The notes under the pieces were generated by a model, which searched no databases, had not been told where the DNA came from, and was given only the letters and a program-made list of their open reading frames with translations. Positions 1 through 9,291 of a stretch of DNA of 64,000 bases are shown here, piece by piece. Position 1 is the first letter of the stretch. Every line of letters starts with the position of its first letter. Position numbers and translations under genes: made by a program. Source of the stretch: Prado023 sp963700395 (GTDB lineage: Bacteria; Actinomycetota; Actinomycetes; S36-B12; CAIYMF01); assembly GCA_963700395.1 (NCBI GenBank), contig CAVOXI010000008.1, forward strand, positions 62,001 through 126,000. Reading direction: 5' to 3'.

Positions 1-912
1 CCGCACCTGGCGTCCACGCCCGCAACGACGGGCGCGCAGTGGGGGCAGCCGCTGCAGGGCGGCCAGTCGCACCCCATGTACCGGACCTATGCGCTGATGA
101 TCGCGCTGTTCCTGGGCACGATGGGCCTGCCGCACGTGCTGGTGCGGTTCTACACGAACCCGGACGGGCGCCAGGCCAGGCGCACCGCGCTGATCGTCAT
201 CGGACTGGTCGGGCTGTTCTACCTGGCGCCGTCGGTGTTCGGGATGCTCGGACGGGTCTACACCCCCGAGCTGCTCATGACCGGGCAGACCGACGCAGTC
301 GTCCTCCTGCTGCCCCAGGCGATGGTGGGTGGGTCCCTCGGGCAGGCACTCACCGCCCTGGTCTGTGCCGGGGCGGCCGCGGCCTTCCTGGCGACCGCCA
401 CAGGGCTGACCGTCACCGTCGCCGGGGTGCTGTCCCAGGACGTCGTGAGCCATTGGGTGCACGACCCGATCAGGTCGTTCCGGTTCGCCGCGGTCGCCGC
501 GGTCCTGGCACCGCTGCTCCTGAGCCTCCTGGCCAGCGCCCTGCCGCTGGCCCAGGCGGTCGCGCTGGCGTTCACCGTCGCGGCGGCCACGTTCTGCCCG
601 CTGCTCCTCCTGGGCATCTGGTGGCCCCGGCTCACGGACGTGGGAGCGGCTGCCGGCCTCGTCCTCGGCGGCTCGATGGCGGTGGGGGCCATCACGCTCT
701 CGACCGCCCTGCCGGACCTCACCGGTTGGCCCGACGCCCTGCTCTCGCAGCCGGCCGCGTGGGCGATGCCGCTGGCCCTGGCGACCATGGTGCTCGTGTC
801 ACGAGCGACCCGTCACCGCCTGCACCCGGGCGTGGATCGCATGATGATCCGCCTGCACACCCCGGAGGCAGCCCACCTGCATCCGGCCTGGACTGCGAAG
901 GGGCGCCGATGA
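1..912 (+). CDS. cation:acetate/solute symporter (SSS family), C-terminal part
   Basis: Incomplete at the left edge; about 303 residues remain, read in frame from base 1 to the TGA ending at 912. It is a polytopic sodium:solute symporter: the segment LPHVLVRFYTNPDG, followed by a positively charged stretch and repeated hydrophobic helices, is typical of the acetate/solute permease (ActP-like) branch. It would sit in the cytoplasmic membrane and take up a monocarboxylate with a cation; the substrate is inferred from the family only. The stop overlaps the start of the DUF294 gene (ATGA), so the two are translationally coupled. A DnaQ-like exonuclease gene follows, an association also seen beside SSS symporters in other bacteria. 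Confidence 0.85.
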   Translation, partial: PHLASTPATTGAQWGQPLQGGQSHPMYRTYALMIALFLGTMGLPHVLVRFYTNPDGRQARRTALIVIGLVGLFYLAPSVFGMLGRVYTPELLMTGQTDAVVLLLPQAMVGGSLGQALTALVCAGAAAAFLATATGLTVTVAGVLSQDVVSHWVHDPIRSFRFAAVAAVLAPLLLSLLASALPLAQAVALAFTVAAATFCPLLLLGIWWPRLTDVGAAAGLVLGGSMAVGAITLSTALPDLTGWPDALLSQPAAWAMPLALATMVLVSRATRHRLHPGVDRMMIRLHTPEAAHLHPAWTAKGRR

Positions 913-1892
913 CCAGCCCGGTCCCACCCCCGCGAACGCTGGGAGGAGCACGCATCGAACCCATCACGGGACTCATGGCCGCCGCCCTGGCCGCGTCGCA
1001 GGCGGGCGACCCGGACCCCGGCGGCGTCCTCGCCCATGAGGCCGACCTGCGCACCCGCGACCTGGTGGACGGGTTCGTGCACCAGGCCGGGCCGGCGCCC
1101 GGGCGCTTCGCATGGGTCGCCCTCGGCTCGCACGCACGGGGCGAGCTGCACTGCGCCAGCGACCAGGACCATGCCCTCATCTGGGAGACGGACCGGGCAG
1201 CCGCAAGCACCTACGCGCGGGACCTGGCCGCGGAGGTGATCACGGGGCTCGCCGAGTTCGGGATGCGGCCCTGCGATGGCGGGTACATGGCCGATCGATG
1301 GTCGGTCGCCCTGGCCGACTGGGTGACCCAGGCCCGTCATCGCATCGAGGCCCCCACACCCGAGGCGGTGCTCGACACCGACGTCTTCCTGGACCTGCGC
1401 CAGCTGGCTGGGACCCTCGACCTGACCCCCGCCACGCAGATGCAGCTTGCCGGCGCCGACTCCCAGCGCCTGCTCCACGGCCTTGCGGTCGCCGCCACGT
1501 CCTTCCACACGGCGCTGCACCCCTTCGGCCGGCTGCCGCACGGACCCGTGGACCTCAAGCGGACGGGCCTGGCGCCCCTGGTCCTGCTCGCCCGGCTCTA
1601 CGGCCTGGCGGCCCGGTCCACCGCGGTCAGCACCCGGGAGCGCCTGGCCGCCACCGCGGGCGCCGGCCTGCTCTCCGAGGAGCTCGTCGCGCGCCTGGTG
1701 GACGGCTTCGACGTGCTCTCCAGGCTGCGTCTCGCCGCTCAGGTCGCCCAGGTGCAGGCCGGGCAGGCGCTGTCGGACATGGTCGTCGTCGCCGACCTGG
1801 CCGCGCAGGACCAGGCGGCCCTGCGCGAGGCCCTGCGCGCCGTTCGCTCCACGCAGTCGGTGACGTCCGTGACCTACAGGACCGGGCTGTGA
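909..1892 (+). CDS. DUF294-type putative nucleotidyltransferase
   Basis: 327 residues. A nucleotidyltransferase core is visible as GSHARGE (about residues 73-79) followed by SDQDHAL (84-90), matching the G-S-x-A-R-x-E...S-D-Q-D signature of the DUF294/GlnD-like superfamily. The C-terminal half fits the helical substrate-binding domain (DUF294_C). Most relatives carry N-terminal CBS domains; here they are absent, so this is a short form. The ATG overlaps the symporter stop by 4 bases, which fixes the start and argues for coupled expression. A role in regulating the symporter is an inference from conserved association; no substrate is known. Confidence 0.82.
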   Translation: MTSPVPPPRTLGGARIEPITGLMAAALAASQAGDPDPGGVLAHEADLRTRDLVDGFVHQAGPAPGRFAWVALGSHARGELHCASDQDHALIWETDRAAASTYARDLAAEVITGLAEFGMRPCDGGYMADRWSVALADWVTQARHRIEAPTPEAVLDTDVFLDLRQLAGTLDLTPATQMQLAGADSQRLLHGLAVAATSFHTALHPFGRLPHGPVDLKRTGLAPLVLLARLYGLAARSTAVSTRERLAATAGAGLLSEELVARLVDGFDVLSRLRLAAQVAQVQAGQALSDMVVVADLAAQDQAALREALRAVRSTQSVTSVTYRTGL

Positions 1893-1926
1893 CCCGGCCC
1901 GCGCCCGAGAACGCCGGAGGTGGATC

Positions 1927-3312
1927 GTGACCAAGTGGCGAGTCCTGGCGCTCATCGCCATCGCGACCCTGGTGCCTGCGCTCACAGTGGCGGTCGTCCT
2001 GGCGGACCTCCCGCCCGGGGCCCGACGCGCCCTGCTCGACGACCTGGGCACCCAGCGCCTGACCCTCGCCCTCGGACTGGTCGTGCTCGTCGCCGGGATC
2101 GGTTGGGTGGCGTGGAGCACGTGGCGCTCCGAGCAGCGCCACGACGCCCGGCAGGCCGCCGACATCGAGATCATCGCCACGGTCAATCCGGCCCATCGGC
2201 TGGCCGGGGCCACTGCGGTCGAGCGCGCCGTCAACGTGCTGGCCGAGCGGCACTCCACCGCCGAGGAGCGTCTCACCGAGCAGCTGGCCGGCGCCCACGC
2301 CGAGCTCACCCGCGAGCGCGATGCGCTGTTCGCGGTGCTGGCGGGCCTCGACGTCCCCGTCGGCGTCGTCGACGACAGCGGCCGGATCCTGCTGGTGAAC
2401 CCGGCGGCGCGCAGGATGCTGGAGGGCCGCTCGCGGATCGCCGCCGGCCGCAGCATCTTCGGGGTGTTCGACGCCGAGGACCTGACCCCGCTGCTGACGC
2501 GGGCCCTGGCCGGCGAACGGCCATCGGCCGTGGTCAGCGGCACCGCGATCCGGTTGGCGCGCATCACCGGGCCGGACGAGCCGGGGATGGTCCTGATGAT
2601 CGGTGAGCCGGGAGGGGCCGCCACCGGGCCGGTGGTCGGGCTCTCGGTCGACCTCGCAAGGCCGAGCCGGCGCACGGTCTCCCGCGAGGAGTGGTTGGCC
2701 ACGCCGCTGGACCACATCGTGTTCACGGTCCTGGACTGCGAGACGACTGGCCTGCACTCCGAGGCCGGCGACCTCCTCATCGCCCTGGGGGCGGTGCGTG
2801 TGGATGGCGCCGCGGTGCGCGCCGACGACACCTTCGACGCCCTGGTGAACCCCGGGCGGCACATCCCGGAGTCCTCGACGAAGTTCCACGGCATCAGCGA
2901 CGACCTCGTCGCCGATGCGCCGAGTGCCCCTGCGGTGCTCGAGGACTTCGCACGCTACGCCGCCGACTCCGTCCTGGTCGGCCACCACCTCGCCTTCGAC
3001 CTCGGGTTCCTCACCCCACCCGCAACTCAGGCGGGCATCAGCCTCGAGCCGCTCAGCGTGGACACGATGCTGCTCTCGGCGGTGCTGGACCCCGACCCGG
3101 ACGCGCGGCACGGGCTCGACGGTGTGTGCGCGCGGTTCGGCGTCGAGGTCATCGGCAGGCACACGGCCCTCGGTGACGCCCTTGCCACCGCCGAGGTCCT
3201 CGTCCGGATGATCCCGCTGCTCCGGGAGCGCGGGATCCACACCCTCGGCGACGCGCGTCGGGCCTCGGCGGCCACGGACCTCTCCGAACGGATCACATCA
3301 GCGGGCTCGTAG
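1927..3312 (+). CDS. membrane-bound PAS / DEDDh 3'-5' exonuclease (DnaQ-like)
   Basis: 461 residues starting at GTG, with a good Shine-Dalgarno (GGAGG) 6-8 bases upstream. Two N-terminal transmembrane helices (about 5-26 and 45-63) are followed by a short linker, a PAS-like region (about 132-200) and a C-terminal exonuclease domain. The DEDDh motifs are visible: LDCETTGL (D270, E272), HHLAFD in the second motif, and HTALGDALAT with the final H and D. This is not a replicative epsilon subunit; the membrane anchor and sensory domain suggest a signalling role. It lies 34 bases after the DUF294 gene, completing a symporter-DUF294-exonuclease operon. The actual nucleic-acid substrate is unknown. 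Confidence 0.82.
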   Translation: MTKWRVLALIAIATLVPALTVAVVLADLPPGARRALLDDLGTQRLTLALGLVVLVAGIGWVAWSTWRSEQRHDARQAADIEIIATVNPAHRLAGATAVERAVNVLAERHSTAEERLTEQLAGAHAELTRERDALFAVLAGLDVPVGVVDDSGRILLVNPAARRMLEGRSRIAAGRSIFGVFDAEDLTPLLTRALAGERPSAVVSGTAIRLARITGPDEPGMVLMIGEPGGAATGPVVGLSVDLARPSRRTVSREEWLATPLDHIVFTVLDCETTGLHSEAGDLLIALGAVRVDGAAVRADDTFDALVNPGRHIPESSTKFHGISDDLVADAPSAPAVLEDFARYAADSVLVGHHLAFDLGFLTPPATQAGISLEPLSVDTMLLSAVLDPDPDARHGLDGVCARFGVEVIGRHTALGDALATAEVLVRMIPLLRERGIHTLGDARRASAATDLSERITSAGS

Positions 3313-3336
3313 CGGCCAACCGCTCAGGCGATGGGC

Positions 3337-3831
3337 TCACGCCAGGACGGCGAGGATCTGCTCGGCGTGGTCGCGGGCGTGCGCGACGTAGGTGTCCAGC
3401 CAGTCGGCCAACGTGTACGGGCCCGAGTCGCTGTGGACACCGGAGCGCGCGAGATCGTCGGGCGTGATCCTGTCGAGCAGCTCGGCGCTCGACGCGCGGA
3501 CCGCCTCGAACACCGCCAGCGACAGCGCGACGGGACGGTCGTAGTGCAGCGCCCGGGCCCACTGGGCCTCGTCGTACCCCTGGATGACCGTGCCCTGCGG
3601 CTCGGCCAGCAGCCGCCGCAGGCGGACGTAGGAGTTGGTCTCGGAGTCGGCCACGTGGTGGATCACCATGCGCGGGGTCCACGAGTCGGGGTCGGACGGC
3701 TGCCTGTCGAGGTCGGCCTCCTCGAGTGCGCCCGCAACGGACAGCAACTCCTCGGTGGCCGCTCGGTAGGCGCCGACCAGCGCCGACAGGTCGGCAGGAC
3801 TCGGGAGTCCGCCGGTGAGCTGCGATGTCAT
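3337..3831 (-). CDS. DinB superfamily protein
   Basis: 164 residues, a four-helix DinB/YfiT-like fold. The putative metal-binding histidines are seen in IHHVADSE near residues 55-63 and in the C-terminal YVAHARDHAEQIL. Actinobacterial members are often thiol-dependent (mycothiol) transferases or stress proteins; the reaction here cannot be told from sequence. It is convergent with the exonuclease gene (24 bases between the stops) and is separated from the upstream transporter operon by a strong hairpin, so it is probably transcribed alone. Confidence 0.8.
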   Translation of the reverse strand: MTSQLTGGLPSPADLSALVGAYRAATEELLSVAGALEEADLDRQPSDPDSWTPRMVIHHVADSETNSYVRLRRLLAEPQGTVIQGYDEAQWARALHYDRPVALSLAVFEAVRASSAELLDRITPDDLARSGVHSDSGPYTLADWLDTYVAHARDHAEQILAVLA

Positions 3832-3869
3832 GGCAGGTTCCTCTCCCTGGGCACAGGCTGGGAATGGTA

Positions 3870-3906
3870 CTGGGGTGGGGGCCTCCTGTGGAGGACCCCA
3901 CCCCAG
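3870..3906 (-). terminator. strong stem-loop terminator of the sugar ABC operon
   Basis: A 17-bp stem with one G.A mismatch and a 3-base TGT loop: CTGGGGTGGGG-G-CCTCC pairs with GGAGG-A-CCCCACCCCAG. It lies 65 bases beyond the stop of the minus-strand binding-protein gene and just upstream of the DinB gene. It has no obvious U tract, as is common in high-GC actinobacteria. Confidence 0.75.
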
Positions 3907-3970
3907 CGGGTGGTGCAGTCAGGGCGTCAGGCCTCCTGGGCCCGCTGTCCTGTCAGGGTTGCCCCTGGAA

Positions 3971-5107
3971 TCACTGACCGGCCTTGAACGCGGCAAGCAG
4001 CTCCTCGTTGTCGGCGTAGACCTCTTCGCCGTTCTCGGAGGTGACGATCAGCGGCTCGAGGTAGTCCGAGGGGATCACGACGCCACCATCGGTGGTGAAC
4101 TCAGCGGCGGTCGGGTAGACGTCGCCGCCACACACGGCGGTGACGAGCTTGACGGTCTCGGCCACCAGCTTGCGGGTGTCCTTGTAGATCGTCGAGTACT
4201 GCTCCTCGGCGGCGACGCGGGTCACGGCGACGACCTCGGAGTCCTGACCGGTGACGGTCGGGGTCAGCTTCGCAGCGGAGGTGGCGTTCAGGATGCCCTC
4301 AGCCAGCTGGTCGTTGGGCGAGAGCACGCCGGCCAGCGGGGTGCCATCGCTGTAGTACTTGGTGACCAGGTTCTCCATGCGCTCCTGGGCCTTCTCCTTC
4401 TTCCAGCCCTCAGTCGAGACCTGGTCGAAGGACGTCTGACCGGACTTCACGACCAGCGTGCCGTCGTCGATCTTCGGCTGCAGGATGTCCATCGCGCCGT
4501 TGAAGAACACGGGGGCGTTGGCGTCGGTGGCAGCACCGGCGAACAGCTCGATGTTCCACGGCGAGTCGCCCTGGTTCTTCTCCATGCCCTCCAGCAGCGC
4601 GGTGCCCTGCAGCTGGCCGACCTTGAAGTTGTCGAACGCGACGTAGTAGTCGGTGCCCTTGGCATCGATCGGGCGGTCGTAGGCAACGACCGGCACGCCG
4701 GCGGCCTCAGCGGCCTCCACCTGGCCGGTCAGCTGCTTGCCGTCCTCGGCCCCGATCACGATGACCTTGGCGTTCTGGGTCAGCATGTTGTCGATCTTCG
4801 TCTGCTGCGAGGCAGCAGCCGAAGCGGCGTCGGAGAACTGCACGTCGGGAACGAACCCGGCGGCCGTGATCTGCTCGTCGAACAGGTTCTTGGCAAGCGT
4901 CCAGTTCTCGGAGGTCTGCGCGGGCAGCGAGACGCCGATGCGGTCGCCGGGGGCGCAGGTCGTGGTGGTCTGGCTGCCGCCGGCAGCCGCCGACGCCGAC
5001 CCGCTGGCGGCGGGGGTGTCGGTGGCCGTTTCCGACTCGGTGGAACAGCCTGCCAGGATCAGCATCGAGCTGCATGCCGCCGCAATGGCGATCAGTGACT
5101 TCCTCAT
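3971..5107 (-). CDS. chvE: monosaccharide ABC transporter substrate-binding lipoprotein (ChvE-like)
   Basis: 378 residues. A lipoprotein signal peptide ends in LAGC (Cys21), so the protein is anchored on the outer face of the membrane. The remainder is a periplasmic-binding-protein type I fold of the multiple-monosaccharide (ChvE) class: GDRIGVSLPAQTSENW, IVIGAEDGKQL, VVAYDRP and LSPNDQLAEGIL are the ligand-pocket and hinge regions. It probably binds aldoses such as xylose, glucose or galactose. It is the last gene of a minus-strand operon with the ATPase and permease genes, 63 bases after the permease. An AAGGAG ribosome site precedes the ATG. Confidence 0.9.
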   Translation of the reverse strand: MRKSLIAIAAACSSMLILAGCSTESETATDTPAASGSASAAAGGSQTTTTCAPGDRIGVSLPAQTSENWTLAKNLFDEQITAAGFVPDVQFSDAASAAASQQTKIDNMLTQNAKVIVIGAEDGKQLTGQVEAAEAAGVPVVAYDRPIDAKGTDYYVAFDNFKVGQLQGTALLEGMEKNQGDSPWNIELFAGAATDANAPVFFNGAMDILQPKIDDGTLVVKSGQTSFDQVSTEGWKKEKAQERMENLVTKYYSDGTPLAGVLSPNDQLAEGILNATSAAKLTPTVTGQDSEVVAVTRVAAEEQYSTIYKDTRKLVAETVKLVTAVCGGDVYPTAAEFTTDGGVVIPSDYLEPLIVTSENGEEVYADNEELLAAFKAGQ

Positions 5108-5146
5108 ATTCCTTGTTTCTCCTTTTGGTTGGGGTGGAGACTCTGG

Positions 5147-5162
5147 GGCGCCGGTCGGCGCC
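5147..5162 (-). other. intercistronic hairpin between permease and binding-protein genes
   Basis: GGCGCC-GGTC-GGCGCC forms a 6-bp G/C stem with a tetraloop in the 63-base gap between the permease and binding-protein genes. Such hairpins often stabilise the downstream message or allow separate expression of the binding protein. That role is inferred; only the inverted repeat is seen. Confidence 0.4.
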
Positions 5163-5170
5163 GTGGGGCG

Positions 5171-6481
5171 TCAGGCGACAGGTGCCGACGGCTCGGAGGG
5201 CGCTGGCTCGGCGAACGAGGCCGGGTCCTCTGCCCCCTTTGGGCGCTTCTTGCGGCTCAGCGACGGGAACAGCGGCGGGCGGTCCTGCTGCTTGCTCAGC
5301 AGGTCGACGGCGACGGCGGCCAGGAGGACCAGGCCCTTGATGACCGAGACCCACGACTGCTCGACGCCCATGAGCGACAGCCCGTTGTTCAGGAACGCCA
5401 TGACCAGGCCACCGATCATCGACCCGATCACGGTCCCGACGCCGCCGGTGACCGCTGCGCCACCGATGAACACGGCGGCGATCGCGTCGAGCTCCCAGCC
5501 GACACCGTCCTGCGGGCCGGATGCGCCGGCGCGGGCGATGTACATCATGCCGGCCAGCGCGGCCAGCATGGACATGTTCGCGATCACCAGGAAGTTCACC
5601 CGGGGGACGTTCACGCCCGACAGCGCTGCGGCGCGCTTGTTGCCGCCGACCGCGTAGATGTGGCGACCGAACGTGGTGTTGCTCATGATGAACGAGTAGA
5701 TGGCGATCAGTGCCAGGAGGATCAGGCCGGAGACCGGGAAGCCGGTGCCCTCATTGCCTGTCGAGAACTTGAAGGCGAAGAACATGATCACCAGGCCGAG
5801 CAGGACCATCTTCGTGATGGCAGCCCACAGCGGGGGAACCTCGTCGCCGACGGACTTGGCCTTGGCCCGCTTGCGGAACTCGAACCAGACGAGCACAAGG
5901 ACCGCGACGATGCCCAGGACGAGGGTCGGGGTGTTCACGATCTTCGATCCGTTGCCCAGGATGAGGTTCGGCCCCACCTGCGGGATGTAGCCGCGGCCGA
6001 TCACCTTGAAGCCCTCAGGCACGGGGACGGTCTCCGACTTGCCCAGGACCTGGTTCAGCCCGCGGAATATGAGCATGCCGGCCAGCGTGACGATGAACGC
6101 CGGGACCATGATGCGCGACACCCAGAAGCCCTGCCAGGCGCCCACGAGGATACCGACGACGAGGCCGAGGGCGATGCCCAACGGCCAGCCGAATCCCCAG
6201 TCCGCCATCGACTTGGCCACCACGATCCCGACGAACGCGGCCACCGAGCCCACAGACAGGTCGATGTGCCCGGCGATGATCACCATCACCATGCCGATCG
6301 CCAGGACCAGGATGTAGGAGTACTGGGAGATGATGTTGACGAGGTTCACCGAGCTGAGCACCACACCGTCGGTGGTGAAGTAGAACAACGCGATGATCGC
6401 GATCAGGCTGAAGACCATGCCGTACTGGCGCACGTCGGCATTGCCGAACACGCCCTGACGGAACTCCTTCAACTTGCTCAT
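5171..6481 (-). CDS. gguB: multiple monosaccharide ABC transporter permease (GguB/MmsB)
   Basis: 436 residues with about ten or more hydrophobic helices and the BPD_transp_2 (RbsC/XylH) signature, including GHIDLSVGSVAAF near residues 70-82 and the ALSGVNVPRVNFLVI coupling region. The length and the long internal insert match the GguB/MmsB subfamily, which pairs with ChvE-type binding proteins. It overlaps the end of the ATPase gene by 4 bases (ATGA), so translation is coupled. It forms the membrane channel of the sugar importer. The C-terminal 40 residues are a charged cytoplasmic tail rich in Pro and Ala. Confidence 0.9.
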   Translation of the reverse strand: MSKLKEFRQGVFGNADVRQYGMVFSLIAIIALFYFTTDGVVLSSVNLVNIISQYSYILVLAIGMVMVIIAGHIDLSVGSVAAFVGIVVAKSMADWGFGWPLGIALGLVVGILVGAWQGFWVSRIMVPAFIVTLAGMLIFRGLNQVLGKSETVPVPEGFKVIGRGYIPQVGPNLILGNGSKIVNTPTLVLGIVAVLVLVWFEFRKRAKAKSVGDEVPPLWAAITKMVLLGLVIMFFAFKFSTGNEGTGFPVSGLILLALIAIYSFIMSNTTFGRHIYAVGGNKRAAALSGVNVPRVNFLVIANMSMLAALAGMMYIARAGASGPQDGVGWELDAIAAVFIGGAAVTGGVGTVIGSMIGGLVMAFLNNGLSLMGVEQSWVSVIKGLVLLAAVAVDLLSKQQDRPPLFPSLSRKKRPKGAEDPASFAEPAPSEPSAPVA

Positions 6482-8043
6482 GCCGTGGTCCTCACTCGAG
6501 CGGATGTCATGGACTTCATAAGGGATTCCTGGGTGGCTTCCTCGACCGGGACATCAGCCGTGACCTGGCCCTCGAAGACCGTGTAGATGCGGTCCGAGAT
6601 CCCGATCACCTCGGGCAGCTCGGAGGAGATGACGATGACGCCCTTGCCCTGGCGGGCCAGCTCGAAGATCACCTCGTAGATCTCGTACTTGGCGCCGACG
6701 TCGATGCCGCGGGTCGGCTCGTCGAGGATCAGCAGGTCGGAGTCGGTGAACATCCACTTGCTCAGGACGACCTTCTGCTGGTTGCCACCGGACAGCTTGT
6801 CCACGCCCTCGTTGACCGAGGGGGTCTTGGTGCGCAGCCGCTTGCGGTAGTCCTCGGCTGCGACGAACACCTTGTGCTTGTCGATCACGCCCCGCGTGCT
6901 CACCTTGCTCCACTTGGCCTGCACCGTCGCCGTCTTGATGTCGTCCAGGAGGTTCAGGCCGAGCGTCTTGCGGTCCTCGCTGACGTAGGCGACACCGTGC
7001 TTGATCGCATCACCCACGTGGCGCAGCTCGATCTCCTCGCCGTCCTTGATGATGGTGCCGGACTCCCAGATCCCGTAGCTGCGCCCGAAGATGCTCATGG
7101 CGAGCTCGGTGCGGCCGGCGCCCATCAGGCCGGCGATGCCCACGACCTCCCCGTGGCGCACCTTCAGGTTCGAGCCCTTGCAGACGTACCGGTCGTCGGC
7201 CAGTGGGTGCTTGACCCAGATGTCGCGAACCTCGAAGAACACCTCGCCGATGTGCTTCTCCCGGCTCGGGTAGCGGCTGTCCATCTCGCGGCCGACCATG
7301 CCCTTGATGATGCGGTCCTCGTTGGCGTCCTCGGCGTCGAGGGTCTCGATCGTCCTGCCGTCGCGGATGATCGTGATCTTGTCCGAGATCTGCTCGATCT
7401 CGTTGAGCTTGTGCGAGATCATGATGCAGCTGACCCCGCCGTCCTTGAGTCCCTGCATCAGGCCCAGGAGGTGCTGGGAGTCCTTGTCGTTGAGCGCCGC
7501 GGTGGGCTCGTCGAGGATGAGCAGCTCGACGTCCTTGCTCAGCGCCTTGGCGATCTCGACGAGCTGCTGCTTGCCCACACCGATGTTCTTGATCTGGGTG
7601 TCCGGGCGCTCGTCGAGGCCCACCCGCTCCATGAGCTCGATGCAGCGCCGCCGCGCGGTCGTCCAGTCGATCGCGGCACCGCCCAGCCTCCGGGGCTCGT
7701 TGCCCAGGAACATGTTCTCCATGATCGACAGCTCGGGGATCAGCGCGAGCTCCTGGTGGATGATCACGATGCCGACGGCTTCGGACTCACCGATGTTGCG
7801 GAACTTGCACAACTCGCCCTTGTAGTAGATGTCGCCCTCGTAGGAGCCGTACGGGTAGACCCCGGAGAGCACCTTCATCAGCGTGGACTTGCCGGCACCG
7901 TTCTCGCCGCAGATCGAGTGGATCTCCGGGCGCCCCACGGTCAGGGACACCTCCGACAGGGCCTTCACACCCGGGAACTCCTTGGTGATGCTGCGCATCT
8001 CCAGGAGGGTCGAGTCACTCACCGCATGCACCACCATGGTCAC
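6478..8043 (-). CDS. gguA: multiple monosaccharide ABC transporter ATP-binding protein (GguA/MmsA)
   Basis: 521 residues with two ABC ATPase domains, as in all carbohydrate uptake type 2 transporters. The first has Walker A GENGAGKST and Walker B LLILDEPTAALN. The second has the signature LSGGNQQKV and a Walker B LLILDEPTRGIDVG; its P-loop region is degenerate, as usual for this class. It energises monosaccharide import through GguB and ChvE. It is the first gene of the operon and faces a divergent LacI-type regulator gene, the likely controller. An alternative start a few codons downstream is possible. Confidence 0.92.
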   Translation of the reverse strand: MTMVVHAVSDSTLLEMRSITKEFPGVKALSEVSLTVGRPEIHSICGENGAGKSTLMKVLSGVYPYGSYEGDIYYKGELCKFRNIGESEAVGIVIIHQELALIPELSIMENMFLGNEPRRLGGAAIDWTTARRRCIELMERVGLDERPDTQIKNIGVGKQQLVEIAKALSKDVELLILDEPTAALNDKDSQHLLGLMQGLKDGGVSCIMISHKLNEIEQISDKITIIRDGRTIETLDAEDANEDRIIKGMVGREMDSRYPSREKHIGEVFFEVRDIWVKHPLADDRYVCKGSNLKVRHGEVVGIAGLMGAGRTELAMSIFGRSYGIWESGTIIKDGEEIELRHVGDAIKHGVAYVSEDRKTLGLNLLDDIKTATVQAKWSKVSTRGVIDKHKVFVAAEDYRKRLRTKTPSVNEGVDKLSGGNQQKVVLSKWMFTDSDLLILDEPTRGIDVGAKYEIYEVIFELARQGKGVIVISSELPEVIGISDRIYTVFEGQVTADVPVEEATQESLMKSMTSARVRTTA

Positions 8044-8239
8044 AGATCGTCACGACTGCCGGGGCGGAGGTCAACAGGCCACGCCGGGCATGTCTCAGGG
8101 ATGTCACAACTCCGAAGCCAAGCGGTCGTGTCCTACGTTGTCAAGCAGGATATGTAACGAGTTGATAACGAAGGCTCGTGTCCCAACCCTCCCCGTCTGG
8201 CAATCGCTCTCCACCGTGCAGACGCGCTACAGTCCCTTC
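8044..8239. promoter_or_regulatory. divergent promoter/operator region between gguA and lacI-type gene
   Basis: 196 bases separating the divergent transporter and regulator genes. An imperfect inverted repeat, CGTTGTCAA (about 8135-8143) and TTGATAACG (about 8162-8170), is a candidate LacI-family operator. LacI-type proteins usually bind AT-containing palindromes with a central CG, and this pair is spaced rather than contiguous, so the assignment is tentative. No clear -35/-10 pair stands out. Confidence 0.4.
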
Positions 8240-9275
8240 ATGACATCGTTGGACACTGGCGCGGGGCAGGCCGCCTCGCGCGGCGGCCGTGCGACGCTGG
8301 CCGACGTCGCGCGACTGGCTGAGGTGAGCACCAAGACCGTGTCCCGCGCACTGTCCGGCGGGACCAATGTCGACCCGCAGACGCGCGCCCGCGTGGAGCA
8401 GGCCGCCGCGACACTGCGGTTCCGGCCCAACGCCCTGGCGCGGGAGCTGCGCACCGGAGGGGTCACGAACACGGTGGGCTTCGTGATCGGGGACCTCACG
8501 AACCCGTTCTACGCGCTGGTCGCCGCCGGTGTGGAGCGGGTGATGGCCCGGGAGGGGCTGACCCTGGTCATCGCCGCCACGGACGACGAGTCCCGGCTGG
8601 AGCGAAGCGTGGTCTCGGCCATGCTGGAGCGACGGATCCGGGGCCTGCTGCTGGTCCCGATCGCCGACGACCACAGCTACCTCGACGGCGAGCGGCACTT
8701 CGGCACGCCGATCGTGGCCGTTGACCGCCCGCTGTCCAATGCCACCAGCGACAGCGTCGTCCTGGACAACCGCGCAGGTGCCCGGGCCGGCGTGCTCGCC
8801 CTGCTGCAGGCCGGTCACACCCGAGTGGGTTTCGTGGGGAGCACCGAGTCGCTGTACACCCACCACGAGCGGCTGCTCGGCTATCGCGACGCGCTCGAGG
8901 CGCGCGGGCTGCGCGTCGACCCCGCCCTGATCCGGACCGACGGCCCCGACATCGCCTCTGCCGCCAGAGCCGTGTCCGAGTTGCTCGACGCCGAGAATGC
9001 CCCGTCGGCGGTGTTCGCGGGCAACAACCGGGCGACGATCGGGGCGCTGCAGGGGATCCGCCAGCGGGGCTCCGCCGTCGGCCTTCTCGGCTTCGACGAC
9101 TTCGAGCTCGCGGGGCTTCCTCGGCGTGAGCGTCGTGGCGCACGACCCGGAGCACATGGGCGAGCTGGCCGCCGAGATCACGCTGCGCCGGATGAACGAG
9201 CCCATGGGGCTCACCGAGCAGGTCATCCTGCCGACGCACGTCATCCTGCGCGGCTCGGAGCGTCGGCGCCCCTGA
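8240..9275 (+). CDS. LacI family transcriptional regulator (one frameshift)
   Basis: About 345 residues after repair. The N-terminal helix-turn-helix is canonical (TLADVARLAEVSTKTVSRAL), followed by the hinge and a periplasmic-binding-protein-like sensor domain with VGFVIGDLTNPFYA. Reading stays in one frame to FDDFELAG at about 9115, then continues in the next frame as FLGVSVVAHDPEHMGEL to the TGA at 9275. Removing one G from the GGGG run at 9112-9115 restores a normal LacI C-terminus, so this is probably a homopolymer error and not a true null. The divergent position to gguA suggests that it represses the monosaccharide transporter with a sugar as inducer. Confidence 0.85.
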
Positions 9276-9291
9276 TCCACCGCATGGCCGC

